Shown here piece after piece: positions 1-12,406 of a DNA stretch of 64,000 nt. The notes beneath the pieces were generated by a model, which had not been told where the DNA came from, made no database searches, and saw only the letters and a list, made by a program, of their open reading frames with translations. The DNA is from Nymphaea colorata (lineage: Eukaryota; Streptophyta; Magnoliopsida; Nymphaeales; Nymphaeaceae): the NCBI RefSeq assembly GCF_008831285.2, contig NC_045143.1:12451214-12515213 (forward strand), given 5' to 3'. Positions within the stretch are counted from its first letter, which is position 1; each line of letters starts with the position of its first letter. Made by a program: the position numbers and the translations under genes.

Positions 1-2816
1 TTTTTTTTAAAATTCAGCCCATGTCTTGCTTGTAGGAATGTAACTGCAAGGGTAATGGTTTGAATCATGCAAGAAATTTCAATGAAATTGAGGGATCAAT
101 GTTTAGGAATTAATGTAGGTCCCGACATTGAGCACTTGTACACTTGTAAAGGTCTAGCATGAGATGCCTTGAGGAAAAACCCTTGTGAACCAAAAGACCA
201 TGGCAAGATGCAATAAAAGCTATCAAACAGCTCGGGGTTAGTGTAACTGTTCCTCTAGTTCAAAGCTCAACAATAGTGGTGGGCATACGACCTATGCTTA
301 CATCGTGAAGCTAAAAAGCAACCCATGAACATTTTGCTCATATAAAACCTCATAAAGCCTTCTGAACTTGAGCAAGTAGGTCTGAGGGATGTTTTGCACT
401 GGTGCCCTAAGGCCATCTAGTCTGGGAGCTACTAGCCCAAAGCTCGCTACAAGGGTTCAATAGAAAGCCTGATAGGCATGATATTGCACAAAGCAAACTA
501 CAAAAACATCAAAGCGGTGGAACTCCATAGTAGCCTTTGGGGTGGTGAGGAATATTCTCCAAAAATGAACGGTGGCTCAAAAAGAAAAACAAAATTCAAA
601 AGCAAAACCAAAAGGAGAGAAAAAACATTTGCTAAGGGTCAAAGGGCATAAAGCGCTAAGTTCGGCATGCATCGAATGCGAAAACTTTCACAATTACAAA
701 ATATTCCAACCCAAATCAATTCCTCTACAGAGTTTCCTATGAAATAGAGGAAGAACTTCTTATTTTCAAGTATTTGCCTAGCATTTTCTCTCAAGCAAGG
801 ATGGCGAAGAACTTCTTATTTCAAGTCTTTCCCTAGCTTTTCCTCTCAAGCAAGGGTGGCTTGGCTTCATTTGGAAAACAAATTTTCAATACAATTTGCA
901 AAACTTTGGCATGCAGATCTTTATTGCTAAGCAAAGTCTTCAACTTGCTTAACAAACAAGGGCATCTATTTAACACCTCAAAATTTTTCATCTTAGTTGA
1001 TAAATACAATTTCAAAAATCTTACAAAAGAATATCACAAAACAATTGTAGAAAACTTCAAATTCAAAGACAATTTCGAATCTAAATACAAATTAGGTTCA
1101 AATCATGAATTTAACTCATAGCACAATTCCCAAGGTAGGATTACAAGTCCAAATCCTAATTCAATACTCAAAACTAAATCCAAATTAGGTTTTTGAAATT
1201 CAAATCAAATTTCAATTCTCATTTGGGATCCATGTCTATTTTGTAAACCAAATTTGAATTCAAAATCTGAATCTAGATTCAAATTCAAAAACTAGATCCA
1301 ATTCAAGATCTAAAATGCTGTGTAGGACCCATGTGTAGGTGCCACTTAGCTCACATGGCCAAGGACCCACCTAAGAGGCCAGATGCCCTTTTTTTTTTCA
1401 AAATATCTCTTCCCATCTATTATTTCAATGAGAGGTAAATAAAATCCTAATAAAATCCATGGGAAAAGAGTAAAATTTATGTCTCTTTCTCTATCCATTC
1501 ATTGGAAAGAGCCTCTAATTAAGGATAAGGGCTTAGTTCCAAGGAAGCCTTGATGGCTTCTAACTAACTTACTTAAACCAAGCAGGTTCATCTTAGGTGG
1601 AACCAAAAGTGGCACCACAGCTTCACTAAGCTCAGTCAATGTGAACTTAATTTAGTCAAACCTAGTCAAAAGGTTAAGTCTACCCATGATCCAACCACTG
1701 GACAAGGATAGACCTTGACTAGGTCAAGTCTACTATGACTAAACCTAAATAAAGTAAAAATTCAAAATTAGCTCAGTCAAAGCATAGCCAAGTGCTTTCC
1801 AAGCTCAAATTCATCCAATTTACTCAAACCATGTCAACATCAGCCCATAAAATGAGCTCTGATTTTGGTCATTTGGTCAAATTTGACAAAATTTGGACAA
1901 CTCTATCCTTTCATGATCCAATTGAATTCATAAAACCCAAAATTAGGATTCTATGTATATCAAATACGCATTTGAATTTGTCAAATTCACAAATCAAATA
2001 CCAAGTTGAAAATCAACATTTCAATCAAAATTTGATTCAATTAAATCCATTTTCAAATTGAAATAGAAAAAATGTCCTTTTCAAAACAAATTTGATAGGA
2101 TTTTGTAAGTCTTTTCAAATTAAATTGAATTGTTGAACAACAATTTTCAATTCATAAGATTTAGAGCTTAATCACTAGGTTAAAACCTAGCAAGCTCAAT
2201 TTGAAAAGTAAAACCCGAGCCAAGGGTATTTTCATTTCAGTCAAACTGGGTGTTTAAAAACCTAAACCTTGACATAGGTTAGACATGACTAGGTCTAGAC
2301 CATGGTTGAGCAGACCTTGCCAAACACACCCAGCTCATGCATGTGGACTAGCTGTATTTGGTTGGAGTCATTTATAGAGGATTATGTTCATTTAATCTCG
2401 TATGTCAAATCATCAATACATGTATCATGGATTAGATCAATGAGAAATCAAATTTCTCTTAACCATTGGTTGAAGTAGAGGCTTGTTGGGAGGCAGCAAC
2501 CTCAGCCTATATTCCAAAATTTAATTCAATTCTTAATCTACCTTGGCACCTAGCTGGACCTATCCTAACTCACCAACTCAAAAGGGGGCAAATTCTCCAA
2601 CACTTGGGCACATTCCATGAGTGAATTAAGGATGTAGTTGCACTCACCTCCACCCCTTCCTCATTACATTCCATTTCTATATAAACCCACCTTGGGAGCC
2701 AAGCCAGGGGAATGAAACTTTGGGATTTCTCTAACACTTTCTCTTAGTTACAGCCAAGAGCAAGGTGAGCCAAGACCAGCAAGAGGAAGGAGAGAAGAAG
2801 AAGAGGTGCGGTTTTG
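1..2816 (+). repeat. Tat/Ogre-like gypsy 3' region and LTR remnant, non-coding
   Basis: I see no believable gene here. The sequence is AT-rich and repetitive in style, with a 56-bp imperfect tandem duplication at 750-859. A TATA-like box (CTATATAAAC, about 2678-2687) is followed by a purine-rich leader-like stretch that ends abruptly where the Athila LTR begins at 2817. This looks like the U3-R part of a plus-strand gypsy LTR. The Tat assignment is an inference from tRNA-Arg-type primer sites next to related sequence at 3403 and 18.9 kb. The two ORFs of 86-89 codons (861-1121, 1792-2061) match nothing I recognise and are probably chance. Confidence 0.4.
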
Positions 2817-3318
2817 GATATAAATATAATTTTACAATACAATTCATTTCAAATCCATTTTCACATATATAAAATTAAACAACCTATTGCAATGCAAAGT
2901 GAAACCACACACCAGTTATACCTTTACCAGATTTCACAAGTGGTGAGTTCGAGTTGAACTCTGAGAACAGTAATTGCATTTCATGACTTATATAATCAAG
3001 ACATGGTGAATTTAAGAAGAATCAAGGTAGAACAAGCACAAAATCACTTAATTGAAGTACTTTTATAATATAAAATTAAAAGTCGACAAGACAATTCGAT
3101 GCTCAATGGTGTTGGCATGGACTCTTTCCAACTAGCACAAAAATGTATTTAAACTACAACAAAATTCTAATACAAAAATTAAAATACTAAATCTAAAACA
3201 GTGGCTCTCTTGAAGATGCTTGATGACTCAATCTTCAATGGCACCTCCAATCTCTAACAAAGATAGTTCTCCATCATTCTTGATGCATCTTGCTTTCCTT
3301 TTGAGCTTGGTTGTAGAA
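2817..3318 (-). repeat. 3' LTR of the Athila element, outer part
   Basis: This stretch aligns closely by eye with 14547-15055 of the 5' LTR, starting at TGCGGTTTTGGATA versus TGTGGTTTTGGATA. Similarity stops at about 3318, where Tat-like sequence begins. The rest of this LTR resumes at about 6490. Confidence 0.85.
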
Positions 3319-4433
3319 ATGGTTGGACTTCGTACCGATGGGAAAATTTCTTTATATTGAAATTTTCTTCAAACCCCAATTTGAAATTTTTGCTGATTCA
3401 CATTGGCGTCCTTGAGGATGGGAAGGGGTGCAAATAGATGGTGATGATGATAGGACCCGTCATTGTCCATCTAAAGATTTCTTGGATCATATATAAGTTA
3501 TTTTCACAATGGAGGATATCAATTATATGAAACCTTTCATAACTATACCTACCGGCATCATAATTACATGCATTTAAGACTAATTGAGGAGATTTCATGT
3601 TCCATTTAATTCTAATAATTATCCTTACCCTCCTCAATTTAGGAGTTGTATGGAGCCCATCCATGAAAATTTTCTAATCTATCTCTTAGTAATGTATGCA
3701 ATAGAATCATCTATCTCACATTTCCTCAAGAATTTTGAAAAACAATCCATACCTTTATCATGTCTCGGTCATCATGTTGTCAGAATATTTCTTAAACATT
3801 AGTCTGAGATATAACCTTACAACTAGACCACTCAATTGGACTGACAAGTCCCCCCATTAATATTGAAACAGACAATAGTTTTGGTATATCAATGAGTGAA
3901 TAAGGAGAACTGGAGAGCCCAAATCTAGAAAACCATTGGAGGAGTCTATATCAGTATCATAAATTTGGTATATAGGCATACCTTGAATTTTGGATAAATT
4001 GGGATCAATCAACCCATTTATTCTCCATAGGTTTCAAGACCAATTTTCAAAATAATGCATATAGGCAAAAGTCTTAGGAAATGCATTAACATTTGTTTGA
4101 TTTTTCATCAATTGCTTGCTCGGATGTATAAAATGGAATACCCTACCTTGTCTCCAAATCCATGTCCAAAACCATTGTCAATCTCTTCTCAAGTCTTTAT
4201 TGGGTCTATTTATATCTAATACCTTCTCTTGTCTAGATGGATTTGGAAAGCATTTTTCCGTATGACCATATCCTATTCGGGTTGTGTCAAGATCGAATTT
4301 TGCATCATCCCAAGTGGAGTCTACTTAACTCAATGGTATCTTTCTAGTATCCAACTTTTTAGTGTATGTTTTTGGTCTAGTTAGAAGATTGTGGTCTTGA
4401 AGAAGCGGTCAATCAAGCAATGCAGTCTGTCAC

Positions 4434-4869
4434 ATGCAGTCTAATATTCAAGAAGTCACCAAAAGATGGAACCCAAGGGACAACACATTTTTGTTCTCAT
4501 GGGGTGAAATGACAATCACCCTAGATAAATTTTCCAGCATTATGGGTTTGCCCGAGCCAGAAAGTGACCCAAGAGAACCAATTGAAGACCAATTCCTTGT
4601 CAATCAAGGACAAGTCAAAAGTCTAGAAATCATTTGCAAACTCACGAGGAAATGGAGTTGGTCATTTCTAGAGAAAGATGAGACATCAATACATCTTATT
4701 AGAAGAACTTGGTGAAGTGTATTTCCAATATGTTAATCCTGCTTTGCTCTTTAAAAGTGTCGTAGACAAGTATAAAAATTCCATGATAAGTTGTACTGTG
4801 GGTCTAATCTTCTTCAACAATGAAGAGTACATAATGAATTTTTGCATAACTCACCTCTTCAGAAAATAG
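4434..4869 (+). pseudogene. Plant mobile domain (PMD) remnant
   Basis: The 93-codon frame from 4434 contains a PMD signature: FSWGEMTITLDKFSSIMGLP, the usual W-G-E-M-T-x-T-L-x(n)-G-L-P block. The downstream frame 4678-4869 overlaps and may continue the domain after a frameshift. PMD is found in plant transposons, including some Ty3/gypsy and Mutator-like elements, and in the domesticated MAIN/MAIL proteins. Only the N-terminal part of the domain is left, and the rest (to about 5200) is broken by stops. The setting between a primer-site-like sequence and gypsy RT points to an accessory gene of the element, not a MAIN/MAIL host gene. Confidence 0.6.
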
Positions 4870-5734
4870 GGGCACATCAAAGTTCATCACACATCCACAG
4901 AAATTGCAGCTTTGGCATTCTTTTTCTGAGGATTGACCAAATTTTCAATTATGAATGCAGACTCGATAAAAGGATATGTCTTTGCACTACAATCATGGTT
5001 CTATAATCACATGGAACCATAATCATGTCATTTTCAAAATATTGACGGTTAGTTATCCATTATGGAGCACTATCATGTGAAGATAGAGGAAGTGGATGGC
5101 TCCTCCGTCATTTGGGACTTATTTAACCGAGAAGTCATCAAGTCAAGATACACCTACAATCCAGTCAGAGGAAGCCTTTTGCTCGGACCATTTTTCATAG
5201 TTAACTAACTGAACAATTCTCGCAGTATCAAAAGAAAACATATTCAATTGAATTAGAGAGAGTCGTCCTTGAGTATAAGTTAGTTACCGAAGAGTGGTCC
5301 AGAATATGCACCTACACCTATACCGAAGAGTGGTCCAGAGTATGCACCTACACCTAACAACGTTAGGAATCATTTGCCCACTTGTACCTTATCATTGGTC
5401 CAGGCATGGGTCCTGAATATGTAAAATGGTAGAACAAAGTCCACCCATCTATCCTTCTATCATAGATCATCATGTCTATCAAACAATGTAGTTAACAAAG
5501 CCATCGTTGAGTATGAGTTAGTTACCAAAAATTGGTCCAAAATATACACCCACACCTAATAATGTTAGGAATCATTTGCCCACTTGTGTGTTATCATTGG
5601 TCCAAGCATGGGTCTTGAATATGTAAAATGGTGGAACAAAGTCTATCTGTCTATCCTTCTAGACTAGATCATCATGTCTAGTTCAAACAATGTAGTTAAC
5701 AAAGCCAAATTTTGTGAAGTTCTGTCAAGTCTTG

Positions 5735-6470
5735 TCAAAGTCTCACCAATGCCTTTTTCATCGCAACATGCAATCAAAATTTTTCTTATATTGTTTACGT
5801 AAATTATCTCTCATTGAATCAAATCCTAACATCTTCATGTTTCTTATTACAAAGTGAACATCCGCTTTATTGCGAAGACTAGAGGCCAATAAAGAAAGAG
5901 TATTGAGATGTGAATTCTTCAACCATTTATTTCCCGAAAGAGTCAAGTTTGAATGGGAACACAAATGTCAGGCCTCATTCGAAAAGATCAAGAAATTATC
6001 TCCTTTGCCCATCAATTTTGAAACCTCCAATTTTGAAGAAACCTCATACTTTTTCACATCATAGTCAGTAATTCAGTTGTGGTGGATTTTTAGAGCAATA
6101 TGAAGAAAGATGTCAAATAGAACATGCTATTTATTATGTCAATAAAACATTTATGAAGTATGAGAAGAACTACTCGCACATGAAAAAGACTTGCTTGGCC
6201 TTGATATAGATGTGTAAAAAATTGAGGCACTACCTACTATTATTTTAGATCAAAATTTTTATCCAAGCTCAATCCACTCAAATACATCCTCAAACAACCA
6301 TTCCTAAATAGGAGGATAGGAAAGTGACAAGTTTTGTTGATGAAATATGATTTAGAAGATGTATCACATAAATCAATCAAAGGTCAAACCATTGCAGATC
6401 ACTTGGCAGACTTCCCTCTCTCTAAGGAAATCAAAGCAAACAATGATTTTTTAGGAGCGCAAATCCTAAC
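5735..6470 (+). pseudogene. Tat-type gypsy RT/RNase H remnant
   Basis: Frame-broken plus-strand translation resembles the end of RT and the RNase H of Tat/Ogre elements. Segments include EWEHKCQASFEKIKK (start of the RNase H tether), a decayed block matching the usual KTY-x(n)-EKTCLAL region near 6150-6210, and KSIKGQTIADHLADFP at about 6369-6416. The last of these is diagnostic for Tat-lineage polyproteins. Several stops and frameshifts separate the pieces, so no functional enzyme is made. The frame 6334-6612 runs past the homologous part into Athila LTR sequence from about 6490. Confidence 0.75.
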
Positions 6471-6485
6471 GACGAACCAGAGCCG

Positions 6486-7126
6486 ATGTGAAAGATGCCT
6501 CCCCGAGATTCCTCTTCTCCTTTCCAAGCTTGGCTTGAGGTTTAGAAGCATAGGACATGGAGAAGATGGGTCAATGATTAAAGGAGCACCGAGCTATCCT
6601 TTCCTCCACTGAGCATTGCCAAGAGCCCCCAAAAGAGAGAGAGAGAGAGATGCTAGTCAGGCTCTTCTTTACCTAAATGAGCTAGGGTTTCTGCGCAGCT
6701 CAAAAAATTTCATAAAAACTTCTGAAAAGAATTCAGATTTACAAAAATAAGCCTCTTTATAAATTCATCTCTTCAAAATAGTCCTAGAGGGTTTATTGTC
6801 TTTACTAAATGATTCATTCTTATCCTATTAGACTTAAATAACTTGTAACAAAAATGCAACCCAAATAAAATGCATGTGTTGGGAATCAAGGGCTTAAGCT
6901 TGATAAAAAAAATATGGGTTTTTAATTTACAAAAGATAATTTTACCCTTGGGAGCCAGTTTCACTATTTTACACATAGATTCTTCATTTTAGGTTTGATT
7001 TTCGTCTAATTCAAATTGTGACTTCTTGAGCCTTACACAAACACAAACACAAACATAGAGATTTAAGCATTCAATTAAAATTTTATAAATATAATATTAA
7101 AAATTATTTCATTTCATGCATTGTCA
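6486..7126 (-). repeat. 3' LTR of the Athila element, inner part
   Basis: About 640 bp align with 15780-16416 of the 5' LTR, including the shared end TGACAATGC/TGATAACGT in element orientation. A short GA tract (6640-6650) has expanded in this copy. The purine-rich tract of the element adjoins at 7127. Confidence 0.85.
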
Positions 7127-8350
7127 AAATGCCCCATGCTTAGATGTTGCTAGTCCTCGAGCAACACTTACACTAACATCTAATTCTAATTATATTTCAC
7201 TTTCACTGGGAACGTGGTTGCATTTAACTTGTGTGACAAGCCTTTCGATCCTCTTAGTTTCACCCTGAAGGACAAGTGTAGTTTCGTGAGGATTTAAAGT
7301 GATGATACCTATAAACATCATGTCTGGTTTGCACACATATATTTAGAACACATCATTAGGATTTTAGGATACAAATCTAACCTCCATTTCATGCAATCAC
7401 ATTCACTAGATTCAACCAAGTTAATTCCATGCCACCACAGTAGAAATAACCTTTGGAAGCTTTTTCTCATATTTGTAACAATTTTCATGCATTCATCTTT
7501 GAAACTCATGTATGTTTAGGTCATCTTTTTTCAAGCAGTGTTATATAACGATGTGTGACATGCTTTCTTTTTAGTGCATGGCAGAAATGAGCCACCCTTC
7601 AATCTAAAAAGGTACTTGTCAACTTGAAGCATAGGCAAAAGCTACTATGAGGTTCTATTGCTTTGGTGGTTGTGTGTAGTTCTATCGTATCATGTCTTTA
7701 AGCTTCTACTAATTTTTTCTTTTCCTTTTTTTTTCAGTAGGCCTTAAACGTGACTAAATAGAAGTCAATATCATTTCCTTATATTTTGGAGGCAGTTGGA
7801 TAGATCAACTTAACCTCGTTCCCCTCCTCAAGAAATCGGACAACGGAACATACACTCACCCTGAACTCATTCTACCACTTATGTATTCATTGATTATCAA
7901 TTAATTTCAGCTATCACACAAAGTTATATAAGTGCTTCAATCCAAATTCAAACCATTAAGTACAATTAGTTCATCAAATTCTACACAAAAGCATCACCTA
8001 TGTAAGATTGGTTTTCGAAAAATTTTTCAAATGGGGCTTAAAAATTTCTTGAAAGCCTCTAATTTGTATAATTACAATCCATAAGAAGCTAAAAATGAAT
8101 CCTTTTTATGCCTAATGCAGTGAGTTTTTACAAAAATAGCTACCAAACTTTTCTTTTTGGGGTATCCATCTCTTCTTCCCATGCTTAGACATTGTTGCCC
8201 TCAGCAATGCCCCCATGCTTAAACCGAACTACATGGATGCATGCTGCCAAAAAACATAAAAGCAATGAAAGCAAGGAAAGATACAACCTGATAGCACATT
8301 CTCAAGGTAGTTCCTTTTGACATGAGCAGCCCTCATAATGTGATCATGCT

Positions 8351-8710
8351 TAGGGCCGGGCCAGCCCAATAAAATTGTTGAAATCTTTGCCTGGCGACAT
8401 TATCGGAGGCCTGTTAATAATCGGGCCGGGCCGGGCCGATAAATTATCAAGCCTCAGGCTTGATTTTATGCCCAACCAGGAAGCACCAGCAGAAGGAGAG
8501 AGAGGGGGAAGCCACCAACCAGCGGCGCTGCGAAGGGGGAGATTGGGGGAGGCACGGCCATTGGAGAAGACCACGTGCGGTGCGGGAGAAGGAGATGGCT
8601 ATCATCATGGGAAAGAATAAAAAACAAAAGGGACACGACGATCTAATCTATTCTCTGAAATGTCCACCAGAGCTGTCCCTCTTATAGCGAGTTCTTGGTG
8701 GTGGGGGGAG

Positions 8711-8749
<39 letters not shown>

Positions 8750-9352
8750 GAAGAGAGAGAGGGAGAAGAATACAGAAGGATCAGTTGGTGGTTTTTCTTT
8801 TTCACAATCTTGGTTTGGTGTCATCGTGGGATCATCTGGAAGCATTTACATAAGGTTCTCTCTCTCTCTCTCTCTCTTTGTGCGTACATATGTGATGTGA
8901 GATTTGATGCAAAAGGGACGAAGAAAGATCACAATTTCAGTAGTCGGCACTCTGTAACGGCATCCGATGGGGCGAACTGATTCATTTGACGACAGTGGCG
9001 GTGATGGCGAGGCAGTGACAGCAGCAACAGACTGATTGTGATGGCGATTGATGAGGCAGTGATGGCAAGGCAGCAGTCTCACAGAGGCAGAGCCATAGAG
9101 AAGAACGATGGGGCTTCGGGGGAGAGCGAATGTTGAAAACTTGAAACCGGAACCTAAAAAAAAAAAATAGTTACTGTTGGGCTTCTCGGGCCCTCGACGG
9201 TTAAAGTTAAAATCCCAAGCCCGACCTGTTAAAGTACCGGGCCAGGCCCGATAAGCCACTGACCAATAAATTTTTTATGGTACCTGGGTCCAGGCCCGAG
9301 TCGGGCCAGGTATCAGGCACTCGGCAGTGGCCCGGCCTGGTGCCCTGGCTAA
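8351..9352. mobile_element. Non-autonomous hAT-like DNA transposon, about 1.0 kb
   Basis: A perfect 8-bp direct repeat ATCATGCT flanks the segment (8343-8350 and 9353-9360). Both ends are rich in GGGCCGGGCC/GGCCCGGCC subterminal motifs in inverted orientation. The left end starts TAGGGCCGGGCC, and the right end reverse-complemented starts TTAGCCAGGGC, so the terminal repeats are short and imperfect. An 8-bp duplication and GC-rich subterminal repeats are typical of plant hAT elements. No transposase domain is visible inside. The ORFs here fall on GA/CT microsatellites and GC-rich ends and look non-coding. It lies in the Athila 3' region and is therefore younger than that element. Confidence 0.8.
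8711..8771. repeat. GA microsatellite inside the hAT-like element
   Basis: A (GA)n tract with interruptions is matched by a (CT)n tract at about 8859-8878 in opposite sense, so this part of the element could fold on itself. The tracts generate serine/leucine-rich spurious reading frames. Confidence 0.85.
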
Positions 9353-9607
9353 ATCATGCTCCCAAAGTCAACTGCTTTGATGGTCTCCTCAAGTGGTCTT
9401 ATGTACCTATAACTCACTCATAGCAAACAAAGATTAAGCATACCTGTCTAATTTATATAAATATTTACAAAGTTTTTATACAGAATGATGAAAAAAAAAG
9501 TCCTCTCTACATAATATACAAGGGAGATGTTTATAATCGTATGGGTCATGAAAATCCATCTCCTTCACGTCCCTATCTTCCATATTCCCAATGTAGTCTT
9601 TCAGTTT

Positions 9608-10304
9608 CTAACCTTTCACTATAAATTGCTTACCCGTTCCAATATCTCTGATCTTAACTGCTCCACTAGGGTAAGCCTCAACTACATTGTATATACCGTT
9701 CCACCTTGTTTTGAGTTTGCTTGGGAAGAGCCATAGTCTTGAATTGTAAAGCCACACTTTTTGCCCTGGAACAGAGGCTCTTCTTTGAATATGTGCATCG
9801 TGAAATGCCTTCATTTGTTCCTTATAAATTTTGGCATTTTCATATGTTTCATTTCTCAACTCTACCAACTCACTTAACTACAATTTTCTCTCTTCACCTG
9901 CTTGAGACATGTCAAAATTCAATTTCTTGATCGCCCAATATGCTCGATGCTCCAATTCTACTGGCAGGTGACATGCCTTGCCAAACATTAGCCGATAAGG
10001 TGACATGCCGATTAGAGTCTTGAAGGCAGTCCAATATGCCCACAGTGCATCATCCAACCTCATGGATCAATCTCCAATTGGATCTAAGTGTCTCCTCTAA
10101 GATTCTTTTTATTTTCCTGTTAGACACTTCTACCTGTCCACTTGTCTGTGGGTGATATGGGGTGGCGATCTTATGATGAACAACATATTTTCTCAATAAT
10201 GATGCCACTTGAACATTCCCAAATTGTCTTCTCCTGCTCGAAATGATAGCTCTTGGCATCCCAAACCTACTAAACATGTTGTGTTGGATAAATTTTAAAA
10301 CCAT
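9608..10304 (-). pseudogene. Athila integrase remnant, catalytic core and C-terminal part
   Basis: Three successive minus-strand frames (10304-10050, 10063-9878, 9868-9608) cover the integrase. The first holds the core end with [20 protein letters not shown] (the E of DDE is present). The others carry [20 protein letters not shown] and GQKVWLYNSRL, both highly characteristic of Athila integrase C-termini. The first catalytic Asp is in VVVDYVSKW near 10350. The segment that normally reads S-D-G-G is here IISSRRRQF, so the second catalytic Asp is lost. With the frameshifts this integrase cannot be active. Confidence 0.85.
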
Positions 10305-10859
10305 CTTTTGATCAATGGTTCAGGTGGCGACTGCTTCTACCCACTTGGAGACATAGTCCACCACGACAAGGATGTACATGTTACCAAATGATGGTGGGAA
10401 ATGTCTCATGAAATAAATACCCCAAACATCAAATATGTCAATAAACTGGAGGTCAATGGAATCATATGCTTCTTTTCAATGATGCCGATTTGCTGATAAT
10501 GCGGACATGATCGATAGCATCCTTATGTAGTGTTGGCTACCAGAATGTCAATTGTAACACTTTAGTCATAGTTTTATGGCTAGAAAAGTGGCCTTCGTAA
10601 TGAAGAGAGTGGCAAAACTCTAAAAGTGACTCATGCTATTTATGTGGGACACATCACCTGATAACTAGATCTACTCCCAAATGAAATAGTTCTAGTTCCT
10701 CCCAGAAGTAATGTTTTACTTGAGAAGTTAGACAATCTCTCTTTGCTTTGCTCCAATTTTTAGGCATCATCCTAGTCACTAGATAATTCACAATATGTGC
10801 ATACCATGGGAGTTGCGTAATTGTAAAAAGTTGTTCATCTAGAACATGGTCTTCTATTT

Positions 10860-11487
10860 GTCTTTCGTCACATGACTTTTACACTGTAATCCTAGACAAG
10901 TGATCTGCTATGGTGTTCTCAGTGCCTTTTTTATCTCTAATCTTGAGATCAAATTCTTGTAGCAGTATCCATCTGGTCAACCTTGGTTTTGTATCTTTTT
11001 TTTTTTCATCAAGCATCTTAAAGCTACATTATTAGAGTATCCGACCTTGGAGCCCAAAAGATACAACTGAAACTTTTCTAATGCAAATACTATTGTGAGC
11101 AACTCCTTCTCTGTAACTGTGTAATTCAACTGAGCTTCTGAGAGACTCTTGCTCGCATAATAGATGACAAATGGCTGCTTCATCTCGTTTCCTTGCCTAA
11201 TTTGGCTTCTATGGCCTGGTCAGATGCATCACACATAATCTCAAATGACTTGCTCCAATTCAGAGGACGAAGAATAGGCACTAAAATCAAAGCTCCGTTA
11301 ATACCATGAGCACCTTTAAGCAATTTTCATCAAATTCAAAGGCATGCTCCTTCATGAGTAGCTCACAAAGTGGTCTTGAAGTCTTGCTAAAGTCTTTTAT
11401 AAACTGCCTATAAAATCCTACATGCCCCAGAAAAGAACAAACTTGACGAACTGAGGTTAGTGGAGTGAGTTTGGCAATGGACTCCAC
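10860..11487 (-). pseudogene. Athila RT thumb and RNase H remnant
   Basis: Frame 11487-11287 contains LTSVRQVCSFLGHVGFYRQF, the RT connection region, and PLCELLMKEHAFEF. Frame 11183-10977 contains [20 protein letters not shown] followed by [20 protein letters not shown], the RNase H start and its conserved E. Stops and frameshifts separate them. Order and spacing match a gypsy pol reading right to left. Confidence 0.85.
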
Positions 11488-11639
11488 TTTTGCTCTTTTT
11501 GCCTCGATGCCATGTTCTCACACGATGTGGCCAAGCACAATCCCTTGCCTAACCATGAAGTGGCTCTTCTCTCAGCTTAGAACTAGATCAGTCTCTTTAC
11601 ATCGGATAATTTTTTCTCTAACTTGTTAAGATAATCTTC

Positions 11640-12406
11640 AAACGAAGTTCCATAAACTGAGAAGTCATCCATGAAGACTTCTAAACAATCATCCATGAGA
11701 TCTAAGAAGTTTTCCATCATGCACCTCTCAAAAGTAGTCGGGGGGTGTTACACAACCCAAACGACATTCTCATGTAAGCAAATGTGCCATAGGAACATGT
11801 GAACATGGTTTTGTCTTCATCTTCTAGATGGATGACTACTTGATTGTATCCTGAATACCCATCAAGAAAACAGAAGTAGCTCTGGCCTGCTAGTCTCTCT
11901 AAAACTTGATCAGTGACAGGAAATGTGAAATGGTCCTTTTGTGTGGCCTCATTGAGCTTCCTATAATTTACACAGACTCTCGATCTTGTGGTTGTCCTCG
12001 TAGGGATGCTCTCTCCATACTCATTCTGCACTATAGTGAGCCCTGCCTTCCTTGGTACAACTTGGGTTGGTTTCACCGATTCACCATTAGAGATGGGGTA
12101 AATAATACCTACATCTAGTAACTTCACCACTTCTTTCTTTACAACCTCCATCATGTTTGGGTTGAGGCAATATTGCATCTGACGAGAAAGCTTTGCATCA
12201 TCTTCTATACTGATCCTATGCATATAAAATGACTGTTCAATCTCTCTAAGATCGGTGATTGACCATCCAATTGTTGCCTTATGGTCACTCAGAACATGCA
12301 TCAACTGATGTTCTTGGCCCTCTACCAATGTTGCTGAAATGATGACAGGCAATGTCTCATTGCCACCCAAAAAGACATACTTGAGTGAAGTAGGCAATAG
12401 CTTCAA
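11640..12406 (-). pseudogene. Athila reverse transcriptase, N-terminal and palm part
   Basis: The frame 12406-11717 (229 codons) is the best-preserved part of the element. It holds the Athila block around LPVIISATLVEGQEHQL, the IGWSITDL motif, LNPNMMEVVKKEVVKLLDVG, VCVNYRKLNEATQKDHF and FLDGYSGYNQV. The residues downstream, in another frame, give the catalytic VFMDDFSVYG near 11650-11680, so the two Asp of the F/Y-x-D-D box persist. The frame breaks just before, at about 11717. No host function is expected. Confidence 0.9.

Larger units (their letters stand above)
3320..6485 (+). mobile_element. Tat/Ogre-like Ty3/gypsy fragment lodged within the Athila LTR
   Basis: The block separates the two halves of the Athila 3' LTR. 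It opens with about 85 bp resembling an LTR end, followed by a primer-site-like sequence (TTGGCGTCCTTGAGGATGGG at 3404) of the tRNA-Arg type used by Tat elements. The same junction sequence occurs near 18.83-18.94 kb. It then holds a plant-mobile-domain remnant (4434-4715) and a plus-strand RT/RNase H remnant (about 5735-6470). The corresponding 5' LTR (15055-15780) has about 725 bp of unrelated LTR sequence here, so this was not a clean insertion. Confidence is good for gypsy origin and lower for the precise lineage. Confidence 0.6.
7127..9607 (-). other. Athila 3' region between integrase and 3' LTR, no intact gene
   Basis: Athila elements usually have a long 3' region here that may carry an env-like ORF. 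No recognisable env-like frame remains. The longest fragment outside the inserted hAT-like element, 7318-7509 on the minus strand, shows nothing I recognise. The region is interrupted by the hAT-like insertion at 8351-9352. Confidence 0.6.

Noticed and set aside
8375-9259. Several frames inside the hAT-like element, including 137 codons at 8846-9259
   Set aside because: They consist of GA/CT microsatellite and GC-rich subterminal repeats translated in all frames.
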